Positions 22,540-34,820 of a stretch of DNA of 64,000 bases are shown here, one piece after another. This stretch comes from Drechslerella dactyloides (lineage: Eukaryota > Ascomycota > Orbiliomycetes > Orbiliales > Orbiliaceae): the NCBI GenBank assembly GCA_020064725.1, contig JAGTWJ010000010.1, forward strand, positions 682,001 through 746,000, in the 5' to 3' direction. The notes beneath the pieces are model-generated. The model was not told where the DNA came from, did no database searches, and saw only the letters and a program-made list of their open reading frames with translations. The stretch's first letter is position 1; every line of letters begins with the position of its first letter. The position numbers were made by a program, and so were the translations under genes.

Positions 22540-23053
22540 ACAGTCTGATCCAGTGGGCGGGCCTTTTTCTTCATTTTGTTCAAAAGATCTTGGGTTTAGT
22601 GATTTTTTAATGCTTCATATTCAATGAGTTTATTTCGGTGTTCGTCGGAGAAATGATGGTGTATTTGATTTCGTCCTCCATTGCCTTTCATTCATATCAT
22701 CCAACCCAACGTCTCTCCTTTGAGTTCGCAGCTTCTCACTTCTCATTCCCACATGCACGGTCGCTCGGATGTAACAGAGATTGGAAGAAAGATATGTCCT
22801 TATCATTAGAGATGGTGTCTTATGTATGTATCTACATGTACATGTACATGTACATAATCTAGCTAGCTTATCATTTTGCAATAGCATGCACTGCGCAGCT
22901 GAAAATGCCACAGAATCCTGTGTATACGTGCAATTGCTCTCGTTTGCTGTGAATCATAAAGCGGCAGCCCCGATGGTTACTTCTGCCGTTAAACTGTGTG
23001 GGTTTGGCTAGCTTGTGAGACCGCCTTCCGTCGTGATGACACTCAGAGCTAGG
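22540..23053. other. convergent 3' intergenic region
   Basis: Downstream of both the 595-residue gene and MIM1. It holds a TACATG microsatellite (22833-22855). No gene is seen. Confidence 0.5.
22833..22855. repeat. (TACATG)n microsatellite
   Basis: Nearly four perfect TACATG hexamers, self-complementary and so able to form a hairpin, read directly from the sequence. It lies in the shared 3' region of two convergent genes. Function unknown. Confidence 0.85.
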
Positions 23054-23575
23054 TCACTCTAGGCTGGTCAAGTCCTGGAGCATGCCACCGCCTCTTCGCC
23101 GTTTTTCGAACGAGTTCTCGACGACCTCGACGCCGGGAGCGGCAGGGTGGCTCCCTGTCCTCCGCGAGAGAGGGAAAACCTAGACGGTAAACCACCCGTG
23201 TTAGCATTTGACAGCGTATCTTGGCTGCGAAGTTGTAGCAACGTTGGGGGAAATTGTGGTCTTCGGCTGAGAGATATTGAGAGGACATACGTTAGTTCCA
23301 CTCCAGCCGAGCCGGAACGCGATCTCGTGGGCGAACAGCTCGCCAAAGCCCAGCATGAGGCCGTTGATGAACGGCAGGAAGAGGTTTATAGCGGCGGAAC
23401 GCAGTAAGGACAGCGCCGTGGGAGGCGAGTAGAGGACCAGCGGCGCCGAGTTCCCGGACGTGGTTGTCGTATGATTGTTTCGGTTGTTTGAATTGGGGGA
23501 GTCCGGGTCGGAGGGCGTGGAGAGGACGGCTGAGGACGCCATCGACGACGGCTGCGGTGGCAGGTCGGACGACAT
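23054..23575 (-). CDS. MIM1: mitochondrial outer-membrane import factor Mim1 (TOM13)
   Basis: Mim1/Tom13 inserts alpha-helical and signal-anchored proteins into the mitochondrial outer membrane and helps assemble the TOM complex. Two exons, 23575-23291 and 23179-23054 (411 nt, 136 residues). The first half is Ser/Pro/Asn/Thr-rich and cytosolic. A single membrane helix follows, with the family signature LLRSAAINLFLPFINGLML then GFGELFAHEIAFRLGW; the Gly-x3-Gly spacing is the known oligomerisation motif. The second exon gives a short polar tail (VFPLSRRTGSHPAAPG and on) in the expected intermembrane-space position. The start at MSSDLPP was preferred to an upstream in-frame Met because the upstream residues are Arg/Pro noise. 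It is divergent from SHP1. Confidence 0.92.
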
Positions 23576-24251
23576 GGCGGCGGCGTGGCGGGTCTGTCTT
23601 GGCCTGGGATGCTTTCTTCGAGGGCGATGCGGGCGTCGACGTCGTACGTCTGGCGGTGTCGACGGTGATGTCGGAAGCTGGCCGATGGCAGTTGGCAGGG
23701 ACGGCAACACAGCCAGCTGTTGCAGCCGAGCTGGCCCTCACAAAGCCCGCTGGCGATATCGGGTACAGAACACTATCTCTTTACGAGTTTACGCATTCAC
23801 GCGGAGGAATCGGTCCGCGAGGCAGGCAGCCTCTTGCAATTCATTATCCAGCGCTGGAAAGTCATGGAAGGCTGCGGGAGTTCGCTGGCATTGCGCTTCA
23901 ACCGGGCCTTTGATTAGTCACTGCGGTTGGTTTGCGCTTGTGCGAGGCGAGCTAATCAGCCAGCCTGACCACAGGTATTCTCGACGCGTCACTTGCAATC
24001 TCGAATCGCCATCTGAGCTCTGCGAAATCACCAGTTTCCTCTCGATCTTTTGCTTTCTTTCGTGCAGAAATCGCGGAGTGCCGTCTCGAATCATACGTGA
24101 CAGCTGTCCTATTGCAGAATCCGCCGGTGCCCTCCACGGGATATTAGCTCTAACGTCGCTTTCCGTTCCCCCGCTACCCCGCCATCAGTCCACCACCGCG
24201 ACCACCACCGCGACATAACACCGTCAAACCACGCTTCAGATACGACCAACC
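23576..24251. other. divergent promoter MIM1 / SHP1
   Basis: 676 bases between divergent starts. Short frames here overlap on both strands and match nothing. It presumably carries both promoters; no specific motif is claimed. Confidence 0.45.
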
Positions 24252-25849
24252 ATGGCAGACCGCGACGAGATGGTCGCTCGCTTCGTCGAGCTGACACAAG
24301 CACAGCCGGAAAACGTCTGTCTTCTTTTGCTCACACCCCAGTTTCGAACCCACGCTAACGTCATCCCGCGATCCCGTAGGCCAGAGCTGTACTGGAGAGC
24401 TCCAACTGGCAGCTGGAGGTCCGTATAACCCGTCACCACCGACAACGAACGAAAACCGGGGATGCATCTGGCTAACTTTGCCTTCCTTACAGGATGCCCT
24501 GAATCTCTTCTACGCCGGACCAGAGGATATCACCGCAGCAACTTCCAGACCCTCGGCCGGGCGAGCGCAGGATCTGGACGAAGATGATTTCGATGCACCG
24601 CAAGTCATTCGCAGATCTACTCCGCCGCCTGCTGGGCTCTCTTCTGGGTTCGGGCAAACGTTAGCTGGAGGCTCCGTTGGCGAACCGCCAGCCTCTTCCG
24701 AGCCGTCTGGGAGTGTTCAGCCGCCAAGGAAACGTGGAGGGTAAGGTTGCTCTTGATCAACTTCCAAAGGCAGCTCCTCTAATACGTTGGTTCGCAGGAT
24801 GATGACTCTCGGAGACTTGGGCCGTGGACCGGCGCAAGCTCCTGGTGACGATGACGACGATGACGACCGCGGTCAGGATATGTTTGCTGGTGGCGAGAAG
24901 TCGTAAGGAACCCGTCATACCCATTACATGAAGGTGCAGGATCTCACTTCTGGAATTAGTGGTCTGGCGATTGAGAATCCTAATCGACAAGGCAACCGCG
25001 GTCTGGACAGCGTACGAAGCATCCTCAAACAGGCCCAAGAGTACGTTCTACACACCCTAGTTTTTGGTATACAACTCCCAGCAGCACTCGCTAATCCTCG
25101 AATGCAGAGCCCGCCAAAATATGCCTGAAGAAGATGAAGATGTTCCACAACGTAGCCACTTTGCCGGTCGCGGCCAAACTCTCGGTTCCGACGATGTGCC
25201 CTCCCAGACCATCGAAGATCCGAACGCGGAAGCCCCCCAGCATCTCCCCAAGGTGACCCGAAACCTGTACTTCTGGAGGAACGGCTTCTCCGTCGAAGAC
25301 GGTCCTCTGATGCGCTACGACGACCCTGCGCACCAAGAGACCCTCCGAGGTATAGAGGCCGGCCGCGCCCCATTGCATCTTATGAACGTGGAGCCGGGTC
25401 AGTTCACAGACGTCAACGTACACCGAAAGATGGATGAAGACTACGTTCCTCCCAAAAAGAAGTTTGCCCCCTTCGGAGGATCAGGGCAGCGGCTGGGAGC
25501 TCCAACCCCCGGTTTTGACAGTACGACCGCATCGTCGTCGACTTCTGCTGCTCCTCCTGCAGCGTCAGCTCCCGCCCAGCCTGCCCCGCAGACGGTCTCC
25601 GTTGATTCGTCGCAGCCGAGCACCAGTCTCCAGATCCGTCTCGGTGACGGGACTAGGCTTGTCAGCAGATTCAACCAAACCCATACCATCAGCGATGTCT
25701 ACGCTTTTGTAAATGCTGCCAACACTGCGAGCCGGTCGAGGAGTTATGTCCTGCAAACCTCGTTCCCACCGAAGGAGCTGAAGGAGATGGGACAGAGCTT
25801 GAAGGACGCCGGGCTTGTGAACGCTGTGGTCGTGCAGAAGTGGCAGTGA
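24252..25849 (+). CDS. SHP1: Cdc48/p97 cofactor p47 (Shp1), UBA-SEP-UBX
   Basis: Adaptor that recruits the Cdc48/p97 ATPase to membrane-fusion, autophagy and phosphatase substrates. Six exons: 24252-24314, 24380-24418, 24493-24740, 24798-24902, 24960-25040, 25108-25849; 1278 nt, 425 residues. A UBA-like domain at residues 1-43 is spread over three exons. An acidic linker follows (APGDDDDDDD). Two Cdc48-binding SHP boxes are visible, FAGRGQTLG and FGGSGQRLG, flanking the SEP domain (VTRNLYFWRNGFSVEDGP to APLHLMNVEPGQF). The UBX domain is C-terminal (TSLQIRLGDGTRLVSRFN onward) with the Cdc48-contacting loop written FPPK instead of the canonical FPR. The architecture is complete for the family. 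All introns keep frame. Confidence 0.95.
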
Positions 25850-26223
25850 ATTGTCCTTTTTCCTTTCTATTTTCCGGCGGCGCTTGTAATATCTTCTTGG
25901 AAGCCTCGTAGGGAGCTTTTCTGAATTTGTGTATTCGCATAAAAGATACATTATGAAGAATGCATCTACTTAGATTACCTGCTGCTACTGGAAAGGCTAT
26001 CACGCCGTGCCCTTTACTCGGCCGGATACCAAATAACACACGCAAGGCTATCAGATACTTAATAGGATAGCATTCGTCGAATCAAAGAGAGAACATCGCA
26101 AGTAAAAACGCCATCGTAGTAATTCTAGTAATACATCCATCCACGGTTGTGCACCAGACCTCCACACTCTCTCGAAATAATATAGAGCACTAATCAACGT
26201 CCGGTGGTTATGGTCCTTGTTTT
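25850..26223. other. convergent 3' intergenic region
   Basis: Between the stops of SHP1 and HAT2; AT-richer and without any supported gene. Expected to hold both 3' UTRs. Confidence 0.5.
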
Positions 26224-27987
26224 CTACTGCAGCTCTTCCTCGGCAATCTCTTCCTCGTCGCGACCTGCGATGGCGCCAGCTACTTTCCAAACCTGTAATA
26301 GGTTGTCTTCGGCGGCGGAGGCCATGATCCACGGGTCGTTGAGGTTCCACGAGAAGTCCGAAACACGGTTAGTGTGTCCGCCGTGCATGAACATCCTGTA
26401 ATGCGATAAATGGTAAGGTTAGCAGATCGTAACGGCGGTGGTAGAATATATAGATGGAAGAGGCGGGGAAGGGATAGAGTAGAGAGAACGTACAGCTCCG
26501 GAGGCCCGTCCTCCTGGTCCTCGGGCGTCTGTTCTTCTCCGATCTTAGTAAGATCCCAGAAGATGATCCTGCGGTCGGTGCTACTGCTCGCGAGGATGGG
26601 CTCTTCCTGAGGATGCCACTGCAAGTTCAGAACATCTCCCTGATGGCCCTCGAGGCTGTGAAGCTTGTACTTGAAGTTGCGGAGGTCCCAGAGCGCGACG
26701 GTCTTGTCCGCGGAGCCCGAAGCGATGATGTACTCGCTGGCTGGGTGGAAGGCCAGTGTGTTCACCGCGTCGTTATGCGCGACGACAGAGCAGTTAACCT
26801 TGTCGCCGGTACGCGTGTCCGTGAGCTTGACCGTCAAGTCGTCTGAGGCTGAGCCGAAGAGGGATTCGTGGACCGGGTGCCAGCGGACGTCGTTGACGAT
26901 TGATTTGTGAATGGTGTAGGTGTATGCGGGCTTGAGGGTGCCGCTCGAGCGAGAGTAGGCGTTGAGGTCCCACTGGCAGATGGTGGTGTCTTCGGAGCCG
27001 GTCAGGAGGCAGCCATCGATCTTAGGGCTCCAGTCGAGTCCATAACTGTGGATATGCATAGACGGTTAAAGAGGTGCGGGACTTTGCGGGGTGGCATGCT
27101 TGGATCGTTGTGCTCACCCTTCCTTACTGTGACCTTGGAGCATAATTTGTGGTTTAAATTTGCTCCCTTCGAGTTCGTGCTTCGTACGGTCAAAGACATA
27201 TACTGTACCGGAAACCGACATGGTCGCGATGAGATCCGGCTTCTGTGGGGAGTAGCGGGCTTTGTTGACCTCGCCCTCGTGGACGATTCTCTGCTTGACG
27301 GTGAACCGGGTCTCGTCGCCGCCATTGTGTCCACCGATTTCTTCGCGTGCTTCGTCATAGTCGCGCGGGTCGACGTTTCCCATGGGCTTGGGGAGCTGGA
27401 CTTCTGCGATCTGTAGGTAGTTCTGTCGTTCGCCGGAGGTGTGGGTACCGATCAGGAGGCGGTGAGTCGCAAAGTTCTTCCCTTCGTGTCTGGGAGGGTT
27501 TGGAGCATCAGCGCAGGCACCTACAGGGTACCTTTGGCGGCGGGAACATCAACGTACTCTTGCTTGTCGGGGAACCATTGCGTCGTAAGGGTCGGCCATT
27601 CCAAGGCCGTGCTGGGTGGTATTAGCGACCGTCGTCGAGACATCGAGATTGAGCAGCTATCAGCACGGGGCCTACCTCAGGATGAGGTCGTAGAGGAAGG
27701 GGGCGTTCTTCTTCCATGTCTTGTATTCTGCGGTCGCGAGTCAGCGCAAGTGACGGATCAACTGGAGCATGGCTCGCTGGATCGGCCTTCGTGGTAGATG
27801 AGAAGCGCACCTTCGTTGATCAGCTTCTCCGCGATAAGTTGCTCCTCGGCGCTGGCGACATCGGGTTCAGCTGGCGATGAGAACGTTAGCGAGCGATGCA
27901 GGTAGCTAGCGGGAGCTGATGCACAGGCTGTATATGGGACGTACCCTCCTCCTCGTCGATGATGTCTTCGTCCTCTGAGCGCGGCAT
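26224..27987 (-). CDS. HAT2: histone-binding WD40 protein Hat2 (RBBP4/7 type)
   Basis: WD40 chaperone that binds histone H4 and supports the Hat1 acetyltransferase. Seven exons: 27987-27945, 27870-27811, 27727-27676, 27611-27558, 27489-27118, 27045-26494, 26395-26224; 1305 nt, 434 residues. The N-terminal helix for H4 binding is complete (LINEEYKTWKKNAPFLYDL), followed by EWPTLTTQWFPDKQE and THRLLIGTHTS. Seven WD repeats can be followed, including HEGEVNKARYSP, LDWSPKIDGCLLTGS, DVRWHPVHESLFGSASDD, TLAFHPASEYIIASGS, NLQWHPQEEPILASSS and DFSWNLNDPWIMAS. The acidic tail is EEIAEEELQ. The intron 27490-27557 uses a GTACGT donor; an alternative in-frame donor would leave an intron of only about 35 bp. 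The length and N-terminus fit Hat2 better than the CAF-1 subunit Msi1, but the two are close relatives. Confidence 0.92.
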
Positions 27988-28600
27988 CTTGATAGCTTGT
28001 AGTCGTAGATTGCGAAAAGGAGCGTGTGTGTATGTGTGTAGCCTGGGGGTGGAGTCCTAACGTGAACAATGTGTGGAGGGAGATGTCGAGGAAGCGCGTT
28101 CTCAGCAGATTGGGAAAAGCTTAGTCGCGAGAACGGAGCGATATCCCGGGTTCAGCTGTTGGCTCCGGGGATGCTCCGGGGAGAACACCGGGGACGATAC
28201 CGGGGCGCACCGGGATAGCGGGGTGATAGCTCCCGAGGACACAAGATACACGGGAAGCTGGCAGCCGCAGCCGCCTGTGAATCATCTGGACAACCTTTCG
28301 CTTCTTCCTCTCTCTCTTCTTCTTCTTCCTTAGTCAAGCTTCACGATAACAATCATATTCACAGACAGGTACGTCTCGTCGACTTATCTCCAAAAACCCG
28401 TAATTGACACGTTCCTGTTTGCGCGAGTATCTTATTTTTGGGCCACGAAGGAGCTTTATGTGCGCACACCGTGTGCTGTCGGCTGACCAAGTGTAAACTT
28501 CCGAAGTTCACCCTGCTGCTTCTGCGGCTGTCGACACGACCAGTCTCTACGGTAATAGCAATAGTCGCTTCGAACAACATCGCCCAGAAACCCCGCCGCC
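27988..28600. other. divergent promoter HAT2 / XRN1
   Basis: 613 bases between divergent starts. It includes imperfect CCGGGGA-type repeats (about 28150-28215) and a T/C-rich tract (about 28300-28330). A shared promoter is inferred from geometry. Confidence 0.45.
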
Positions 28601-31600
28601 ATGGGTGTCCCAAAATTCTTCAGATGGATGTCCGAGAGGTACGCACACGTTCGCGACGGAACTGCACTCACCCATAGCTGTCGCTGACTTTCCGGCGCTG
28701 TAGATATCCCGCCATCTCGCAGTTGATCGCAGAGAACCGGATACCGGAGTTCGACGCGTTATACCTCGATATGAATGGCATCATTCACAACTGCACACAC
28801 AAGGACTCGGACAGTCCGACCTTTAGAATGACGGAGGAGACAATGTTCATCGCCATCTTCAACTACATCGAGCATCTGTTCGGCAAAATAAAGCCTAAGA
28901 AGCTCTTCTTCATGGCCATCGATGGCGTTGCTCCTCGCGCAAAGATGAATCAACAAAGAGCCAGGCGCTTCAGAACCGCTCTTGACAACGAAAAGGCCTA
29001 TCAGAAGGCGATCAAGGATGGTGTGGAGATGCCGAAGGAGGATCCCTTCGATAGCAACTGCATCACTCCCGGCACCGCCTTCATGGCCAAGCTGTCTCAG
29101 CAACTTCGATACTTTGTCAACAAAAAAGTTTCGGAAGACGTGGACTGGCAGGGGGTGGAAATCATCCTGTCCGGTCACGAAGTCCCCGGCGAGGGTGAAC
29201 ACAAGATCATGGAGTACATCAGATTAGCGAAGGCTCAACCTGGTTACGATCCAAATCTTCGTCACTGCCTCTACGGATTGGACGCCGATTTGATCATGTT
29301 GGGTCTGCTCAGTCACGACCCACATTTCTGCTTGCTGCGCGAAGAGGTCACCTTTGGCCGAAACAATCAAAAGAAATCCAAGGAGTTGGAGCACCAGAAC
29401 TTCTACCTCATGCACCTTAGCATCGTGCGCGAGTATCTGGAGCTGGAGTTCCAAGAACTGAAAACACCAGGGCTATTATCCGTCCCTTACGACTTTGAAC
29501 GCGTTCTTGATGATTTTATTCTGTTAGCATTCTTCGTGGGGAACGACTTTTTACCCCATCTTCCCGGTTTGCACATCAACGAGGGCGCTTTATCCCTCAT
29601 GTTCAAGATCTACAAGAAAGTTTTGCCAAAGGCGAACGGCTATATAAACGACCACGGCCAAGTTAATCTCGCTTCATTGGAGCTGGTCCTCAATGAAATG
29701 GAAGAATTCGAGTACAAGGTATTCGAAACGGAGATCGGAGATGCAAGTTGGCTCCGGGGAAAGCAGATGAAGGAGCTTGAAGCTGCTATGAAGCCAACTA
29801 GACCCGGAAAGGTTGTCATGACCTCTAATCAGAAGGGATTGTACAAACAAATCCGGCAATTCGTCGAAAACAGAAGACAGGGTGGCGACAAGGTGCTTGA
29901 TCTCAAAGGCCTCAAGGCTGCGGACAGGGCCTTTGTCGAGGATCTCTCCCAAAGTTTGAGGCTACAATACGCCGTTGTTCAGGATGAGAACGGAGAAGAA
30001 AGGTTCTCGAGGCTGTCATTCTTTCCTTCCCTGAGTGGAGATAGTGAGGACGAGGAATATGAAGATGAAGGAGATGCGGCTTTGCAGCGTGTTTTCAAGG
30101 CGTTTGAGAAGGCGTCTATCGTAGACATCACTGCTGAAGATGCAAAAGCGCAGAAGGAGCAGCTCTACAAATCAAAGTTCTACGACTGGAAAGACAGCTA
30201 CTACAAGGTATTTCTATAACGACTACGAGAATTATCGCCTCAAAATATACTAAGAAGAATTATCACAGTCAAAATTCGGATGGGGCCTGGAAGACGAGAC
30301 GGAGGTCAGAGGCCTCACTGAGAACTACATTCAAGGGATTCAGTGGGTTCTGTTCTATTACTATCGCGGTGTAGCCTCCTGGGGCTGGTTCTTCAGATAT
30401 CACTACGCCCCCAAAATTTCCGGTATGTGCCCTCTCGTTTGTTTCGATAATCAAATAAGTAGTGGATCTAACAATAGGGTTAGATGTGAAGAAGGGCTTG
30501 CGCGCGGATCTCAACTTCCGACTCGGTTCACCATTCCGTCCCTTTGAACAACTGATGGGTGTCCTCCCGGATCGCAGCAAGAAGATAGTACCTGAACCAT
30601 ACCATGTAAGTCTCGAACTCCTCGATCGCTTTGGTATATCTGGCTAACACAGTCCAGGTGCTTATGACAAGCCCGGACTCGCCTATTATCGATTTTTATC
30701 CCCGCGATTTCGAGCTTGACATGAATGGCAAAAAGCAGGATTGGGAAGCCGTCGTGAAAATCCCATTCATCCAAGAAGATCGTCTCCTAACTGCGATGAA
30801 AACGCGGGAGTACCTTCTCACACCTGACGAAGCCAGCCGAAATGGGTTTGGGATCACTCTCAAATTCACATACGCCGAATCAGTCGACTTCCTCTACCCC
30901 TCCTCGATGGAAGGTAGCTTTCCAGACCTCGTGCACTGCCATTGCGTCACGAACGAATTTGAGCTGCCAACGCTCGACGGCGGTCTGAACTTGATCCAAG
31001 GATTGTGCGAGGGAGTAAGACTGGGTCCGGATGCCCTGGCTGGGTTCCCTAGTCTGAAGTCTCTGGACCACACTGGGCAGCTTCTCTTCCACAGTGTGAA
31101 TGTTTTCCAACAAGACAGCAAGAACGAGAGCATGGTCATCACTCTCATTGAACCACCACTCGCTCCCACGGTGGAGATGATTGCCACGACTAGGATCAAT
31201 CGGCAGGTGTACATCGGCTATCCATTCCTCCAAGAGGCCAAAGTGCAGGCTATATCCGACGAGCTGTTCACATATACCCTTGATTTCCAAGGTCAGATCG
31301 TCAGGACCCCTCACGGTGACCGGGAACGCGATGCGTGGAGAACGAAGGCCGATCGAATCGAGCACGCCTACAGCAAGAGAATGGGTATGATCACTGGAAC
31401 GGTGGATGTCATTCTTCACGTGGCTCATCTAAAGGGTCTCCGTCAAACCGATGAGGGCGCTATGGTCAAAGATTTTGAGAATCTTCCCGGCCAAGATACT
31501 GACTATGCTGCCCAGACTGCCGTTGACCCTGGGAAGGTATCGGAGGATGAGCGATTTATTGAAAAGGAGGCTGTCGACATTGCTGTAGAATTCCCAATTG

Positions 31601-33152
31601 GCAGCAGGTGCTTCTTCTTGGGCGACTACAATTACGGCCGCCCGTTGGAAGTCCAGGATCACAGAGTAGACAAGGCCGACATTTGGATTTCCGTCCAGGT
31701 ATGTTGAGTGTGACTTGTGAGTATAGATCTTCGCGCTGACAGCTGCTTCAGAAAGGAAAGGAACCAGACTTCGGAAAGCGGGTTGCCTATCTCATCGAGC
31801 AGGCTAACCATTACGTGCCTTCGTATTCCGTCGCGCGAAGTCTCCGGCTGACAAGCCTTGTCCTGAGCAAGATCACATCGAGCTTCCAAGTGCAAGTGGA
31901 TGACACCAGACAGAACCTTGGTTTGAACCTCAAGTTCGAGGCTAAGAAACTGAAGGTTCTCGGGTATTCACGCAAGGGAAACACCGGATGGGAGTTCAGC
32001 CAGAAAGCCATCGACCTGATCCGGGAATACATGAACAAGTTCCCCGACTTCTTCATGGGCATTGAGAGCAAGCCTACCGCCGATATCTATACGGCTGAAG
32101 ATTTTTATCCCGCGAATGTCGCCAAGGCGAAAATCAAGGAAATACAAAACTGGCTGAAGGAGATTGAAGCGAAGAGTTTTGAGAGAGTCCCTCTCGAGGC
32201 CGAGCAGTTGGACCATGAAGCCGTTGGGATCATCGAGCGCGAAGCCGATAAATATGTCCAGTCACTCGGCAGTAACCAGGAAGCTAGGGCGATCCGCGGT
32301 GTCCCACGCCGAGCGCTTCTCAAGCCCTCGGACGCGGAACATCGCCTGCATAATCAAAAATACACCCTGGGAGACCGCATTGTATATGTTCAGGACTCCG
32401 GAAAGGTCCCCATCGCGACAAAGGGAACAGTCGTTGGGATCACAAAGACGGCGCGAACGACTTTGCTCGACGTCGTCTTTGATGTCTCCTTCATGAGTGG
32501 AAGCACGCTGGGAGACCGGTGCAGTCCATTCAGAGGCATGACAGTCCCGTTCTCATCTGTTCTCAACCTGACCAACAGGCAGGTCGTCGCGATATCCAAG
32601 GCTAGCGCCAAAGTCGCCGCGCCGAACGGAGCCCAAACCGTCCAGGGGACGCAGTTTGTTGCGGCAGCTGCTCCGCCCCCTCTGCGAGGATCTTTCAGTG
32701 GCGCTGTCAACGGCCGTGGGAACCAAGGTCCACGTGGTGGCGCTGCCAGTGGTGGTGGAAATCACGTTCCGCAGGGACTGGGTGCAAATCGCGGCAATCA
32801 ATCCCAGAACACCGGGAATGCGCGTGGCTTCACTCAGAACCGTGGACGAGGTGCTGCAGGACGCGGGAACTCCAACTCCAACCAGTCCAACGGCGGAAGC
32901 GGCCCTCAGGCGCAGCCCCAAAACGTCAACCGAGGCGGCTTCCAGAATGGCGGTCAGCCTGTCATTCTGCAGCGACGGCCGCATAACGGGCCAGGTCACC
33001 AGCCTCCACGCGCGCAAGCTCAACCGCAGCCGGCGCAGGGACACCATGCTGTCCCACCTCCCGCGAATATTAACCATCACCCTCGCGGCCATCGCGGACG
33101 CGGACGCGGTGGTAGGGGTAGAGCTCAAGCGCAAGCCGTAGCCGGCCAGTAG
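28601..33152 (+). CDS. XRN1: 5'-3' exoribonuclease Xrn1
   Basis: Cytoplasmic exonuclease that degrades decapped 5'-monophosphate mRNA. Six exons: 28601-28638, 28704-30207, 30269-30422, 30478-30605, 30658-31698, 31752-33152; 4266 nt, 1421 residues. It begins MGVPKFFRWMSERYP as in all Xrn1 proteins. Active-site acids are visible in LYLDMNGIIHNC (Asp 35) and in the LSGHEVPGEGEHKIMEYIR and LDADLIMLGLLSHDPH blocks. VLDDFILLAFFVGNDFLPHLP and the GWGLEDE / IQWVLFYYYRGVASWGWFF tower are present. Downstream domains D1-D4 continue through YTLGDRIVYVQDSGKVP (KOW/SH3-like). The last 200 residues are low-complexity Gly/Asn/Arg/Gln with RGG-like GRGRGGRGRAQ, typical of decay-factor tails. It is convergent with SPC3. 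Confidence 0.97.
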
Positions 33153-33895
33153 GACTGGCGGCTGGTTGCCGCGATGCATGGGCTCTACATTCCGCCATTG
33201 TGGTCCCATCATCAACATCATTATTAAGAGCATTATTTATAAAACGCTCTTCTTGCGTATTATTCTTCGTGTTTTTGCTTCTATTTCCCTGAATTCTTTG
33301 ACTTTTTTCATTAATTCTCTGTGGCTGTCTAATACTGGCTTTTTTTCCCCCGTCCTCTTCTTCTTCCATGTCTACATCAGTATCTATAGAACCTCATCGG
33401 ATGCATTCGTGGGATCTGGATTTGGTGTAGTCGACTTTTCTACGTACATGTATATCTTTCTTTCTTCCAACTTTCTTTTTAACGCCAATCACTGGCAAAT
33501 ATGTCTACGAGAATCGCGGCATGGCGCGGTGAGTGCAGCGGCAGCCGTCGAATCTGACCACTCTTTCTGTCTACATACAGCAGACTCAACTCCACATCTT
33601 CAACCCCTAGTAGCCATCCCAATCTCGTAAACTCCCATTTCCTTGTACGCTCCTTTCTCGTTTAAGCATATTGTGTATGCATGCATGAAGGACGGCCAGA
33701 ATATTTATAAATGGGCCGGTGCCGTATTTCTTCATGTTCTTCTTTTCTCCGTAATGCCGGGTAGCTAGGATATACGGCGGATATCGGGCGAGTCCAGCCT
33801 CAAGACTCAAATAGCATAAACTAGGCTACCAAAGAGCCGCTTGACCCAACTATCAATGAATTGCTTTCGCTATGAATACAGCCAATAAATGCCAG
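33153..33895. other. convergent 3' intergenic region
   Basis: Between the stops of XRN1 and SPC3. T-rich stretches (about 33230-33370) fit 3' UTR sequence. No gene is seen. Confidence 0.5.
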
Positions 33896-34820
33896 CTAAA
33901 CCGCCGCTCTCGCCTTCTCGCTCGGGAAAATAAAGCCCTTCGTCTCACTACCGCTCGCGGACCCCCACATGAGCACGCCGACGTGAGGCTGCACGTTCCA
34001 CGACAGCTTGAGTGTGGCGTTACGGTGTTTGTAGTCGCCGGTGATGTCGTGGATGTTGTATTTCGCCTTGATGTTTTTGAAGGTGAGTTTCTTGGAAGGG
34101 GCGTAGGCGTCGATGATTTTGTCCCAGATGACGGCTTCGTTTTCGGGCTGCGCGGCATGAAGCGACGGATATTAGATACGCGAGATGGGTTACAGTAGAA
34201 GTGATGGGTGGTTAGGGACGCACGTATCTGTCGCCGCCGTAGCTGGCACTGATCCAGACGAAGATCTGCTTCGTGTTCCAGTTGTAGAGCGATTCAAAGT
34301 CTGCCCGCCCGCCGCCGAATTACCAATTGGTCAGCCGTTGCGCTTGTATTTCGCATAGCTAAGCGGTGGGCGTGTAAGGGAGAATAACGGCATACCAGCG
34401 TCCAAGTCGAACTTGATATTCGCATACTCATTTACCCGCGTCGAATAGTACCCGCCTGACCGTCTCCGAACACTAAAAGTCCACACCTCGTCAGCCAACC
34501 CTTTTCCTCTTTCCCCTCACTCCATCATTTCCCATCCGAGCAGCAGGCTGCTGTCGTGGCCATCACGCAGTAGCCGAGAGAGTGTGGGTGGACGTACACC
34601 GCTACATCGTTGACTTTTATCGACGCCGTCGGGTTCATCGGATACATGTACGACGTCATCGCAATCGCCGTCGCCAGCACGAAGCTGACGGTGGTCAAGA
34701 GCCCGAAGACCTGCTGGAGACGGACCAACCTGCGTGTTCACAATGTGCTCGTTAGCGATTGCTCATGTTCTAGGCGTCGCCGCCGATATAGGTTATAAGA
34801 TTGGCTTACGAGCTGTGCAT
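33896..34820 (-). CDS. SPC3: signal peptidase complex subunit 3 (Spc22/23)
   Basis: Essential lumenal subunit of the ER signal peptidase complex. Five exons: 34820-34810, 34729-34598, 34472-34396, 34300-34224, 34147-33896; 549 nt, 182 residues. The first exon is only 11 nt (MHS plus two bases). A single N-terminal membrane anchor follows (VFGLLTTVSFVLATAIAM), then the lumenal domain: NEYANIKFDLDADFESLYNWNTKQ, FVWISASYGG, EAVIWDKIIDA, and NATLKLSWNVQPHVGVLMWG near the C-terminus, all typical of the family. Five exons in 549 nt of coding sequence make this the most finely split gene here; every junction has GT-AG ends and the sum is in frame. The next gene upstream is also on the minus strand. 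Confidence 0.94.

Noticed and set aside
27490..27530. 35-bp intron in HAT2 using a GTAGGT donor
   Set aside because: Too short for a fungal intron; the GTACGT donor at 27557 gives a 68-bp intron and the expected WFPDKQE-H junction.
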